From Erysipelotrichaceae bacterium (GTDB taxonomy: Bacteria; Bacillota_I; Bacilli_A; Erysipelotrichales; Erysipelotrichaceae), in NCBI GenBank assembly GCA_017432005.1, contig JAFRKA010000010.1, positions 16,974 through 80,973 on the forward strand: DNA of 64,000 bases, written 5' to 3'. The first letter of the stretch is position 1. Every line of letters begins with the position of its first letter. This document shows positions 27,145 to 35,497 of the stretch, in pieces. The translations under genes and the position numbers were made by a program. The notes below the pieces were generated by a model, which made no database searches, was not told the DNA's origin, and saw only the letters and a list, made by a program, of their open reading frames with translations.

Positions 27145-27453
27145 TTAAATATACTTCATAACCAGATCGATAACATCATCCTTGGTAATGGTAAAATTTG
27201 ATAACGGATAATATAATCCGCCGATACCTTTATCTGATGAACGACCGCTAGGTAACACGATCGGGTAATAATAACACATCTCTACATATTTCTTTACAGT
27301 TTCTCTGCTGTTATCTGGAATATTGACACTATGGAAAAATGCTGCAATTTCTTTCGCAATTTCATTTGCCTTGCCTAAATTTGACTCAGGTATCCAGCCA
27401 CCGGCTACGCTTTCTAACTCTTCACCATTCAGCTGTTCATTTTTGTCTGACAT
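27145..27453 (-). CDS. double-glycine leader peptide upstream of an acyltransferase
   Basis: 102 aa from the ATG at 27453, which has AGGGAGG 8 bases upstream (the ATG at 27459 is too close to it). The leader is NEQLNGEELESVAGGW, with the typical ELxxVxGG pattern; cleavage would leave about 85 residues. The core has SVNIPDNSRETVKKYVEMCYYYPIVLPSG, one cysteine, and a C-terminal TKDDVIDLVMKYI. It shares the leader but not the core with the 86-aa peptide at 4091. A promoter with an inverted repeat precedes it and the acyltransferase follows. No peptidase-containing exporter is in the window. It could be a bacteriocin, a secreted signal, or a substrate of a housekeeping exporter. Confidence 0.65.
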   Translation of the reverse strand: MSDKNEQLNGEELESVAGGWIPESNLGKANEIAKEIAAFFHSVNIPDNSRETVKKYVEMCYYYPIVLPSGRSSDKGIGGLYYPLSNFTITKDDVIDLVMKYI

Positions 27454-27482
27454 AATCATTTCCTCCCTGTTTTTATTTTGCT

Positions 27483-27514
27483 CGTTCGTTTGACTCTTCT
27501 ATATTATACGAACG
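27483..27514 (-). promoter_or_regulatory. -10 box flanked by an inverted repeat (candidate operator)
   Basis: TATAAT on the minus strand (27508-27503) lies inside the inverted repeat CGTTCG (27483-27488) and CGAACG (27509-27514), separated by 20 bases. A TTAACC box is found about 18 bases upstream of the -10. A regulator binding the repeat would block the promoter of the peptide-acyltransferase pair. Confidence 0.5.
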
Positions 27515-27666
27515 GTAATGGGTTTTGGTTAATATAAATATGTATACTCTAATGGACGAAAGAAAAAGAACTGTTGATGTTTCTTCTGTTTAAATTTTGA
27601 GATATCAAAACCAGCACCTTAAAACTATTAATCATCAAAAAAGGCTTTTTTTGCATTATTCGCCAT

Positions 27667-27688
27667 CTCTTGGCTTCATGGTCGGGAA
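27667..27688 (-). repeat. att-like copy C of the lysS core
   Basis: Exact 22-bp copy. On the minus strand it reads FPTMKPR and continues DGE and a stop (27655 region), then an A/T-rich hairpin remnant: a short alternative lysS 3' end. The upstream side is not lysS. Confidence 0.8.
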
Positions 27689-27803
27689 AAGGTTTAAGGT
27701 TTTTTATATCTCTTTATATCTTCACGCTTCCCTATTTTTGCCTTTATTATCGGCATTTTCTTAACTTCATCTTCCTAAACTGTTTATAGACTCTTTTATA
27801 GTT

Positions 27804-28037
27804 TCACCGTGCTTTGGGGTCAAATTGGGGGTCAGTTTTGTTATCTGATCCGTAGATTACAAATGCAATGCAGTCTTCCTCAATAAGTGGATAAACACGG
27901 CAGAACAGGCGCAGTCGATTGAGATCCGCTCCCTTCAGTTGAGTTAGGCGCTGACGGCGTATCGTTTTTTCCGCACAGCCGGATATCGCCAGAACAAACA
28001 CCAGCAGCAATACTGCAAGTACAGACAATTTCTTCAT
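27804..28037 (-). CDS. small lipoprotein (putative)
   Basis: 77 aa: a clean lipoprotein signal (MKKLSVLAVLLL, lipobox AISGC, Cys21), then a basic segment (TIRRQRLTQLKGADLNRLR) and ECDIAFV-like hydrophobic residues (here EEDCIAFVIYG). The last 12 codons run through the ggggtcaaattgggggtcag repeat next to att-like copy C, so the C terminus (KTDPQFDPKAR) is element-end sequence rather than a conserved domain. The original gene may have been longer and cut by an integration event. It follows the 1463-aa fusion by 39 bp on the same strand. Function unknown. Confidence 0.55.
   Translation of the reverse strand: MKKLSVLAVLLLVFVLAISGCAEKTIRRQRLTQLKGADLNRLRLFCRVYPLIEEDCIAFVIYGSDNKTDPQFDPKAR
27814..27835 (+). 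repeat. ggggtcaaatt repeats near copy C (possible arm sites)
   Basis: Two head-to-tail ttggGgtcaaa-like units, 126 bp right of core C; they lie inside the 3' end of the small lipoprotein gene. Confidence 0.45.
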
Positions 28038-28075
28038 AAATAAAACACTCTATTATAATTTCTTTTTAATAAGCG

Positions 28076-31000
28076 TTATAGATCCTGTTGTGGTTTGTTC
28101 AATTCCTGTCTTACACCAATGACGATATGATGATGGTCGCTTTCTCTGTTTCTGATTACCTGCAGTGAATAAGTTCTGGATTCTCCGTTTTCTTCTTTTT
28201 GGAAATACAGATTTAGCTCTTCTTCCTGCTCCGCAAGCCGGATCAGGTTGGTTTTACTGGTGGCTTCTCTGATTCTTTGCGCATCTTCTTCATTGACGTT
28301 CTTCAGCAGCTGCTCCCTGGCTTCCTCAAAGAAGTTGGTTCCAGCCGGACGGATCTGCAGATCGCCATCCTTGCTAATAAAGAATTCAAGATAGAAGTCA
28401 GAGGCAACATCCACATAGTAGATGCTTTCAAAATCGCTTGTGAGTGCTTTAGAGATGCTCATATAGGACTTCTTAACCGCAGGTGTAATGTCATCTTCAA
28501 TTTTTCCTCTTTCAATCAGCAGCTTGTCAAATGCGTCATGAGGAACAGGTTTTGAGAAGTAATAGCCCTGCACATAATCGCAGCCCATTGCCTTGAGAAC
28601 CATGTACTGTTCTTCGGTTTCAACGCCTTCTGCCACAACTGGCACATGGAGATAGTCCGCGATATCGATAATCAGTTCAATCATACGAATGTCTCTTGTT
28701 TCACCAAATGCATTCCGGATAAAGCTCATATCCAACTTCAGTGCATCAATAGGAAGATGAGACAGCATACCGAGAGAAGAATATCCGGTTCCAAAATCGT
28801 CCATCTCGATACGGAAACCCATGCCCATTCCGCGCAGTTCCTTGGCGGTTGAAATAACCTGCTCATTGTCACCGGTATAAGCTGATTCCGTGATTTCCAG
28901 AACCAGATCCTTAGGATCGAGGCTGAATTCCTCCAGAATATTCATAAATATACCCTTGAGATCAGGTGTAAGCATATCAATGCGGGAAACATTTACTGAA
29001 ACCGGAACTGAAAAGCCGAAGCGATCTTTCCATTCCCTGATCCTTTTGGCTGCTTCATGCCAAACAAACTGATCAAGATCCAGAATAAGACCATTGTCCT
29101 CAAGCAGAGGGATGAACACAGCCGGACTGATCATGCCCAGTTCAGGATGATCCCAGCGAACCAGCGCTTCGGCACTGGCAAGGATAGGACTTTCCGGACG
29201 GATATCATACTTAGGCTGGAAGTATACCAAAAAACGTCCATTTTCCAGGGAAGGTTTGAAATCTTCCAGAAGCCTTTCCCGATAAAGCTCTGCCTCGTAC
29301 ATTTCTGTGTCATACAGTCCAATCGGTTTTTTGAATCCGGTCTTGACCTTATCTGCAGCGATCTTCGCATAGTCAAACCGGCGTTCAATCTGAATCGATT
29401 TATCCACCTCAGAATATACACCCATGCGTAGACGCACTCTGTTTACAGATACATCTTCATCCACAAGCTCCTCAGATGCCTTGTCCAGAATACTTTCATA
29501 ATCCTCTCTATGCGGACAATAGATGAGGAAGATGTCTGCGCCATGGCGGCAGGCTACACCGCCGACTTCACGCGAAATCTGACGGACCTGTCTTCCGATA
29601 CGGGCAAGCACGCTGTCACCGTACTGCTTGCCATAGCGTTCATTGAGCATATGGAAATGGTTCACATCGAGAATAATCGCGTCCATAGGCATATCGTTGT
29701 AGTGTTGGTCATACATCCGAACATAGCGCATAAAGTATTCGAAGTTCAATAGATTTGTCAGGCTGTCGCGTTCTGTAGATTGAATGATGTTCCGTTTTTC
29801 CGTAAGTTCAATACATTTAGCAACCCTGGCCTGTATGATCTCAGCAGATGGATAAGGCTTAGGAATAAAATCGATCGCGCCAATTTTAAGACAATCAACC
29901 TCGGATGCCTGATCCGCCGTCATAACGATTACCGGGATATTCCTGAGTTCCTCTTCTTCTTTCATCACCTTCAGAACTTCCATACCGCTCATCTGCGGCA
30001 TCATCAGATCAAGCAACACCATGGCAAGTTCATCTTTATGCGTTTTCACTTGCTCCAGTGCCTCAATACCATCCGAAGCGTAAAGGATGTCATAGTCCTC
30101 ACCGAGTATCTCGCCAAGGATCATCTGGTTGATGCGCTCGTCCTCAACAATAAGGACGTGGCGCTTCAGATACATGATTTCTGCATCTTCATCATTCGCA
30201 AACAGCTGCTTTCCTTCTGTTTCGGCATCTTCACGCGAAATCGCGCCCATCGCCTTCAGCAGTTTCTTCTCTTCATACATCAGCTTATCAGCACGCTCAA
30301 AGACGGCATGGAAGCTGGTGTCCACACCGGGTTCGTAATCAGACAGGCCTCCTGATATGACGACATCCTTTGTGTTGATGTGCTCTACTGAGCGATCGTG
30401 CAGCGCCATAACCAATTCTTTTCTGATGAGATAATCGCGTCCTGTCATGATCACCACGAACTCATCTCCGCCCGTCCGGTAAACCGGACTGTGCTGGAAG
30501 ATGTCACAGATCATCCTGCATGCGTTAATAATGTATTCATCGCCCGCTTTATGTCCCAGTGTGTCGTTAATCACTTTCAGACCATTTACATCACAGACAA
30601 CAACGGCAAATTTGTCAGCTACACCTTCTTCAATGGAAGCGTTGAGCTTCTTCTGATTCAAAAGGAATGCGTGCTTGCTCTTAACTCCGGTCATAGGATC
30701 GGTAAGAGCGATAGTGCGGGCTTGATCGCGCTCACTGGCTGCTTCATTTTCCCACTTTTTGCTGGTGTTGTAATTAATGAGCATGACCATGAGAGACACA
30801 CCAAAAAGCCCTCCAACGATCAAAGCGCTGACGTTGTCCGCGTCATGAAGCCGATTAAGCTGCATTGCTATATATTCATCTTTATCAATTGCAAGAGTTT
30901 CGCTGTCAGCTGTACCGTCAAAATAGCTGGCTAACTCTGCCATTACTTTATTTTCTTTTTCTTCATTCAGCCTTTCTGACCAGGTCAAGGCATTCAAGAC

Positions 31001-32467
31001 AACGAAGATAAGCAATGATATCCAAACAAGGATGGAATTACCATATTTCCTGTCATGATCCTTCCGGATTACAAAGTTGAAATAGATCAAGCCAAGAATT
31101 GACCAGAAAGCCATAAGCACATAGGTTTCAGTCTCGATAGTGTAATCGGAGAAAACACCCGGGAACAGCAGGAAGACCAGGAAAGCGACCAGAATAAACA
31201 GACAGATGCCACTGATGAAATGGTTTATTTTCGCGCCTTCCTTACCGGAAACCTTGAAAACCGCAATGGATGCAAAACCATATATAATAGTTGCTCCTAT
31301 GGTCGTGACATCTACGATCCAGCTGGTCGTTGTTCTGCCCAGAAAAGGAATAGGCAAAGAGAGAAGAAGCACCAGGGTGATTGCGTTGACAGGGATTTGC
31401 TTGTCACTTAGCTCTGCATAACGTTTAGGCAGGATTCCATCCTTTGCAACGGCATAACACAGACGGCTTACAGTGCGCAGCATACTGATCAGGCTTGTCA
31501 GCACCAGTGATAGCAGGGAGGCCATCAGGATATAAACGCCCGTGTCTCCAAGATAATGGTATGCAGCATAAAACGCCGGAAGTCCATTGATCCCTTCAAA
31601 CTCATCCAATCGGCTGATGTAGTCCAGCCAACTGGTGCAGCCCTCCGGATAAGCGGTAACGCTTAAAAGGATAATAAAAATATATAATGCTGTCGTGACA
31701 GCTACAGAGATAAAAAGGATGCGGAACAGACTGCTGTGTTTGAACTTGTATTCTTCGGCGGAATGGGACACACTTTCAAATCCGATAAACGCCCACGGTG
31801 AGAGAAAGCCGATACGTATCACCTGCCTCAGGGCACTGCTGTCTGGTACAAAAGCCGGACTCATAGACATGCCGGAGCTCTGGTGACCGATCATCGCGAT
31901 GACAAAACAGATCGTAATCCCGATGGTAAAAATAAGTGCCATCACTACCATTGCGTTTGCGGTTGCCTTTTTGCTCTTCATGCATAAAAGACCGATCATC
32001 CACATCACGAACAGTGTTAACAGCGCTTCACCAAGATACACCTCATAACCGAATACCGAAAAAAGATATCCGGTTTTGAATGCATCGGAAACAAAGTACC
32101 TCGCAAACAAAGGAATGCTCGTGGCATTGCCCCAGAAAAGGGCAATGTAGATCAGGAACATGAACCACCCGATCAGAAAGGCAAAGTCATACCCGAAGAC
32201 TTCTTTGACATAATTGTACAAACCACCTACACCAGGATAGCGATTTCCCAGAAAATGATAGTGACTCGACACCATCAACATCATCGCAAAACCGATCAGC
32301 AGGCCAATGATGGAACCCAGCGGTCCCGCCTGAGAAAGATAGGTTTTACTGGTGACAATAAGAGAACCCCAGCCAATCGCTGAACCTACAGATAACGCCC
32401 AGACCGCAATTGGAGATAGATAAGGTTTTAATTCGGTTTGTTTATTAGTATTGGATGTTTCACTCAT
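28076..32467 (-). CDS. amino-acid permease fused to GGDEF-REC-GGDEF*-EAL
   Basis: A single 1463-aa chain. Residues 1-500 form a 12-helix APC-type amino-acid/polyamine transporter (VWALSVGSAIGWGSLI at helix 1, GVGGLYNYVKEVFGYDFAF, FIGFESVSHSAEEYK). Another hydrophobic helix near 545-565 leads to GGDEF (DVNGLKVINDTLGH; YRTGGDEFVVIM near 669), a response-regulator receiver (HVLIVEDERINQMILGE near 766; LLDLMMPQMSG near 817; PVIVMTAD; FIPKPYP), a degenerate GGDEF (RHGADIF near 976) and an EAL phosphodiesterase (EALVRWDHP near 1099, EITESAY, DDFGTGYSS, VAEGVETEEQ, QGYYFSKP). A PAS-like tail ends the chain. Both cyclic di-GMP synthesis and breakdown look possible. AAGGGGAGA precedes the ATG. It lies between att-like copies C and D, so it is probably cargo of a mobile unit. 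Confidence 0.92.
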   Translation of the reverse strand: MSETSNTNKQTELKPYLSPIAVWALSVGSAIGWGSLIVTSKTYLSQAGPLGSIIGLLIGFAMMLMVSSHYHFLGNRYPGVGGLYNYVKEVFGYDFAFLIGWFMFLIYIALFWGNATSIPLFARYFVSDAFKTGYLFSVFGYEVYLGEALLTLFVMWMIGLLCMKSKKATANAMVVMALIFTIGITICFVIAMIGHQSSGMSMSPAFVPDSSALRQVIRIGFLSPWAFIGFESVSHSAEEYKFKHSSLFRILFISVAVTTALYIFIILLSVTAYPEGCTSWLDYISRLDEFEGINGLPAFYAAYHYLGDTGVYILMASLLSLVLTSLISMLRTVSRLCYAVAKDGILPKRYAELSDKQIPVNAITLVLLLSLPIPFLGRTTTSWIVDVTTIGATIIYGFASIAVFKVSGKEGAKINHFISGICLFILVAFLVFLLFPGVFSDYTIETETYVLMAFWSILGLIYFNFVIRKDHDRKYGNSILVWISLLIFVVLNALTWSERLNEEKENKVMAELASYFDGTADSETLAIDKDEYIAMQLNRLHDADNVSALIVGGLFGVSLMVMLINYNTSKKWENEAASERDQARTIALTDPMTGVKSKHAFLLNQKKLNASIEEGVADKFAVVVCDVNGLKVINDTLGHKAGDEYIINACRMICDIFQHSPVYRTGGDEFVVIMTGRDYLIRKELVMALHDRSVEHINTKDVVISGGLSDYEPGVDTSFHAVFERADKLMYEEKKLLKAMGAISREDAETEGKQLFANDEDAEIMYLKRHVLIVEDERINQMILGEILGEDYDILYASDGIEALEQVKTHKDELAMVLLDLMMPQMSGMEVLKVMKEEEELRNIPVIVMTADQASEVDCLKIGAIDFIPKPYPSAEIIQARVAKCIELTEKRNIIQSTERDSLTNLLNFEYFMRYVRMYDQHYNDMPMDAIILDVNHFHMLNERYGKQYGDSVLARIGRQVRQISREVGGVACRHGADIFLIYCPHREDYESILDKASEELVDEDVSVNRVRLRMGVYSEVDKSIQIERRFDYAKIAADKVKTGFKKPIGLYDTEMYEAELYRERLLEDFKPSLENGRFLVYFQPKYDIRPESPILASAEALVRWDHPELGMISPAVFIPLLEDNGLILDLDQFVWHEAAKRIREWKDRFGFSVPVSVNVSRIDMLTPDLKGIFMNILEEFSLDPKDLVLEITESAYTGDNEQVISTAKELRGMGMGFRIEMDDFGTGYSSLGMLSHLPIDALKLDMSFIRNAFGETRDIRMIELIIDIADYLHVPVVAEGVETEEQYMVLKAMGCDYVQGYYFSKPVPHDAFDKLLIERGKIEDDITPAVKKSYMSISKALTSDFESIYYVDVASDFYLEFFISKDGDLQIRPAGTNFFEEAREQLLKNVNEEDAQRIREATSKTNLIRLAEQEEELNLYFQKEENGESRTYSLQVIRNRESDHHHIVIGVRQELNKPQQDL

Positions 32468-32674
32468 ATATGTCTCCCCTTTGTTCCTAAACTAAATTAA
32501 TATTCCTTCACGAAAGGTTAAGACCTTTAATTAAAAAATATTATATTATATTTATTCAGTTATCGATATGTAATCTTACTTTGCCATCCATGTCATATGA
32601 AAAAATTCGGTTTAACTATTTCTATTTTATATTATTGTTAAAAATTGTGATCAAAACAGGAAGGTCTGATCATC

Positions 32675-32701
32675 AAAAAAGCCTTATTTTAAAGGCTTTT
32701 T
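32675..32701. terminator. rho-independent terminator behind the short lysS end at copy D
   Basis: aaaaagcctt and aaggcttttt form a 10-bp stem. On the minus strand it follows FPTMKPRDGE and a stop directly, as the natural end of a short lysS gene would. Confidence 0.75.
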
Positions 32702-32716
32702 CGCATTATTCGCCAT

Positions 32717-32738
32717 CTCTTGGCTTCATGGTCGGGAA
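32717..32738 (-). repeat. att-like copy D of the lysS core
   Basis: Exact 22-bp copy. On the minus strand FPTMKPR continues with DGE, a stop and then the terminator at 32675. Copies C and D share about 40 bp on this side. Confidence 0.8.
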
Positions 32739-32855
32739 AAGAGCTCTAATAATTTATAACTCTTTATAACTTCTTATAGTTTTCAAATTTATTTATGGCT
32801 TTTTTATGCCTGTATAGAAAATATGTTTCATGTATCTTTTTATATGATTGCGGAT

Positions 32856-32890
32856 TTGTGGTGTCAAATTGGTGTCAACTTTGGTGTAAT
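32856..32890 (+). repeat. ggtgtcaaa repeats near copy D (possible arm sites)
   Basis: gtggtgtcaaa, ttggtgtcaac and ttggtgtaat follow one another, 118 bp right of core D, in a gene-free stretch of about 500 bp (32468-32965) that holds only element-end sequence: terminator, core, AT-rich block and these repeats. Confidence 0.5.
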
Positions 32891-32965
32891 AACTAATAAC
32901 CCAACCCAAATAATACACTATAAAAAGGGCTGTAACACATTGACTATCGCTATCTGGTTTTTTAA

Positions 32966-34003
32966 TTATCCTTCAACCCACTCATAGATCCAGAGCGTAA
33001 TGCAGTCACATCCATAGAATATTATCCCCAGTTCAGATCCAGGAGTTCCTTCCTGATCGAAGGTGTGTGATACAACAACATGGTTTATATTCTCATCCAT
33101 TGTATCGACAGAACATGTATTCGGCTGATTCTCAACAGCAGGTCCGAATTTTGATCCATTGTATTTCAAACCCTTGCCATCACTTTCAGGTGTTCCAAAC
33201 AGCATGTATGAAGTAGCGGTTACCAGCATGCCTCCGGAGTGCTGCATACTCAAATCAAGTGTGAACGATATGGTTTCACCTGGTTTGATTGCTTCAGGCG
33301 GAGCACTGCAATTGACGGTAAAGGTCGTATCGCTGGCTTCACGATCCTCAGCTGGCGGAAGATACGCTTTATACATATGCCAGAGCTCTTCGGCAATATA
33401 GGTATATACCCACGATGTATAGGAAGTCGTATCACCTTCTTTTATGTAGGTCTTTTCTTTATTTAGTTTCCAGACACCAGCCTTCTGTTCAACGTTCTGC
33501 GTGTTGTTGGTTTCTACAGGAGCAGTCTGTTCTGTGCTGCTTCCGGTATTGTCTTCAACATGAGTTTGTTCAGTACTGTCAGGAACCTTGCAGGCCGAAG
33601 TATCATCCATGACACTGACTTGGAGACCTTTATTAAAGCCATTTTCATCTTTATCTAGTAACGTTATCTCATATCTGGTATTCTCAGTGCGTTCATATTT
33701 TCCAGGCGGAACAAGCTGCAATTCAGGTACCTTAACTTTTGTGTTGGACATTAGATCAAGCTCTTTGTTGCTCCATTTTTTTTGAACTTTTTCATAGTTG
33801 AAGACAAGCTGAAGCATCTCTTCCATTGTCAGGCAGGTTCCGGTACATGATTCTAATTCGAAACGAAGGTTACGGGCGTAATATTTAAGAGAACTTGACT
33901 CCCTTTCTTTTGGATCCTCATCCCCGTCGCTATAACAAGCCGATAAGAAAAACATCCCGAGTATAAGCATTATCACCGTTAAAAGTTTAATGGTCTTTTT
34001 CAT
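32966..34003 (-). CDS. lipoprotein with CTGTCLT-type N-terminal domain
   Basis: 345 aa; lipoprotein signal to Cys23 (FFLSACYSDG). Residues about 50-150 (ESCTGTCLTMEEMLQLVFNYEKVQKK, TRYEITLLDKDENGFNKGLQVSVMDDTSACK) match the N-terminal half of the 257-aa lipoprotein at 14706-15479. A Ser/Thr/Gln linker (TEQTHVEDNTGSSTEQTAPVE) follows, then a beta-rich C-terminal domain (FTVNCSAPPEAIKPGETISFTLDL, then a segment ending DEGTPGSELG-like and CITLWIYEW) with an Ig-like pattern. Surface-exposed, function unknown. Lies between copies D and E next to an integrase remnant, so it is the only cargo of that small unit. The shared domain in two different units supports a common element family. Confidence 0.75.
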   Translation of the reverse strand: MKKTIKLLTVIMLILGMFFLSACYSDGDEDPKERESSSLKYYARNLRFELESCTGTCLTMEEMLQLVFNYEKVQKKWSNKELDLMSNTKVKVPELQLVPPGKYERTENTRYEITLLDKDENGFNKGLQVSVMDDTSACKVPDSTEQTHVEDNTGSSTEQTAPVETNNTQNVEQKAGVWKLNKEKTYIKEGDTTSYTSWVYTYIAEELWHMYKAYLPPAEDREASDTTFTVNCSAPPEAIKPGETISFTLDLSMQHSGGMLVTATSYMLFGTPESDGKGLKYNGSKFGPAVENQPNTCSVDTMDENINHVVVSHTFDQEGTPGSELGIIFYGCDCITLWIYEWVEG

Positions 34004-34141
34004 AACATTATTTCTCCTGCATCTTATGTATAAATTTTATCAAAAAGTTGATATCAAAGGACACTTGTTCATTTTTATGTCTGAAAAAATCATGAACTTT
34101 ATAAATGAAGATCTGACAGATCGTTTTCAAGTAAAACCATC

Positions 34142-34186
34142 AAAAAAAGGGCTGTAACGAAACCTAAAGACCTTCAGTTACAGCCC
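34142..34186 (-). terminator. rho-independent terminator after the second integrase remnant
   Basis: On the minus strand cgggctgtaac and gttacagccc pair around an 18-base loop and are followed by seven T. Confidence 0.85.
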
Positions 34187-34211
34187 GTTGTTATTGAGTT
34201 TTATATAACAT

Positions 34212-34893
34212 TCATATAATAGATATTTTGATTAGTTCTTTTTTCTTGAATTCTTTTTGTGCTTCAGCATAGATATCCAACGTTGTTCTAATATCGCTAT
34301 GCCCTAGAGTCTCCTGCATTACCTTTGCGTTAACTCCGTTTTCAACCATTCTTGTTGCAAATGTATGACGCAGTATATGTGTCGATATATTAGGAAGAAG
34401 TAGCGGCTCTCTTTTCTCTTTCGTTGCTTTATCTATTTCGCTCAAGTTGTAATCTCTGACAATTCTTCTCAAGGCTTTATTAAGCGTTCCTTGATTCAGA
34501 TTGTCTCCAAAACGGTTTACGAAGATAAAGTCGGTATACCCATCAACAACCGCTTTGCACTTTATCTCGGCAGATTCAAGATATTCTCTTTGTAAACGCA
34601 AAGCTTCTTCTACTTGCTGAATGATTACAATAGATCTATTTCCTGCTTCCGTTTTCGGTGTGTTAATTGCATAAGTCATGTTATTGCGCTTGCCTTCTCT
34701 TTTGTCATAGTAAACCAAAGTATGGTTTACACTTATCTCATCGTTTTCTATATCCTTTTCGGTAAGACCAGTGACTTCCCCCTACTCTCATTCCGGTATA
34801 CAGCATAAACATAAAGATTGGTCTCCATTGTTGATTTTCCGGATTATCAGCAAGACATTTTTCAAAAGCTTTATCGTCTTTAACAGTTGTCAT
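34212..34893 (-). pseudogene. tyrosine recombinase remnant with a frameshift
   Basis: From the ATG at 34893 (AAAGGATAA upstream) the frame reads MTTVKDDKAFEKCLADNP, QQWRPIFMFMLYTGMRVG and then shifts at a run of five G (34782-34778; one base too many compared with the GMRVGEVTGLT of the copy at 18526). The rest is open from 34718 to 34212: VVDGYTDFIFVNRFGDNLNQGTL, STHILRHTFATRM and LGHSDIRTTLDIYAE with catalytic His, Arg and Tyr. The arm-binding domain is missing in this copy too, yet a start codon with a ribosome binding site and promoter exists. Inactive as it stands, unless slippage on the G run restores the frame. Related to the remnant at 18526 over the whole common part. Confidence 0.8.
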
Positions 34894-34926
34894 AAAATTA
34901 TCCTTTTATCTACATTTATCTACAAA

Positions 34927-34935
34927 ATTATATCA
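34927..34935 (-). promoter_or_regulatory. extended -10 promoter of the second integrase remnant
   Basis: TG-A-TATAAT on the minus strand, 34 bp before the ATG at 34893. Confidence 0.5.
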
Positions 34936-34950
34936 TGTGTATACTTGGGT

Positions 34951-34992
34951 GGTTTTTATCAATGTAATTGGATGGTTTTTATCAATGTAATT
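34951..34992 (-). repeat. two direct repeats, 23-bp period
   Basis: ggtttttatcaatgtaatt occurs twice (34951-34969 and 34974-34992) just upstream of the integrase promoter. It may bind a regulator or recombination accessory protein. Confidence 0.55.
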
Positions 34993-35020
34993 AAAAAGCA
35001 GGCCATTTGTTTAGCCTGCC
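34993..35020 (-). terminator. rho-independent terminator after the lysS 3' fragment
   Basis: On the minus strand ggcaggc and gcctgc pair around taaacaaatg, followed by five T. Confidence 0.8.
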
Positions 35021-35430
35021 ATATATTAATCAACTAATATAATTTTGCTCCTGCCGGAATGTGTGGATCGACCATCAAAAGGTGCAACCTTTCTTGACCT
35101 TCTTCATGATGCACGGCACTTATCAACATGCCTTCTGAACCGATACCCATCATGACTCTGGTCGGAAGATTCGTGATCGCAATGCAGGTCTTTCCTATTA
35201 ACTGTTCCGGTTCATAGTATTCATGAATTCCTGAAAGGATTGTCCTTTCTTTGTCAGAACCATCATTTAAAGTAAACTTCAGAAGTTTCTTAGAACCTTT
35301 GACCGCTTCGCAGTTTAACACCTTCACCGCTCTATAATCAGACTTGGCAAAAGTTTCAAAGTCGACATAGTCTGTAAATAATGGTTCAATCTCAACTTTC
35401 GAAAAATCAATATCATTTTCTGAAAAAATA

Positions 35431-35450
35431 GGTGTCAAATTGGTGTCAAA
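35431..35450 (+). repeat. ggtgtcaaatt repeats near copy E (possible arm sites)
   Basis: Two head-to-tail units (ggtgtcaaat and tggtgtcaaa), 48 bp left of core E, inside the linker of the duplicated lysS 3' end. Confidence 0.5.
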
Positions 35451-35497
35451 TTTTGCATTTGATGTCGAAAAAGCCTTATTTTCCGCCTTTTCTCCCT

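Noticed and set aside
34778..34782. Programmed frameshifting on the G run of the second integrase
   Set aside because: A five-G run alone without a slippery heptamer or downstream structure is better explained as a mutation in a gene that already lacks its N-terminal domain.
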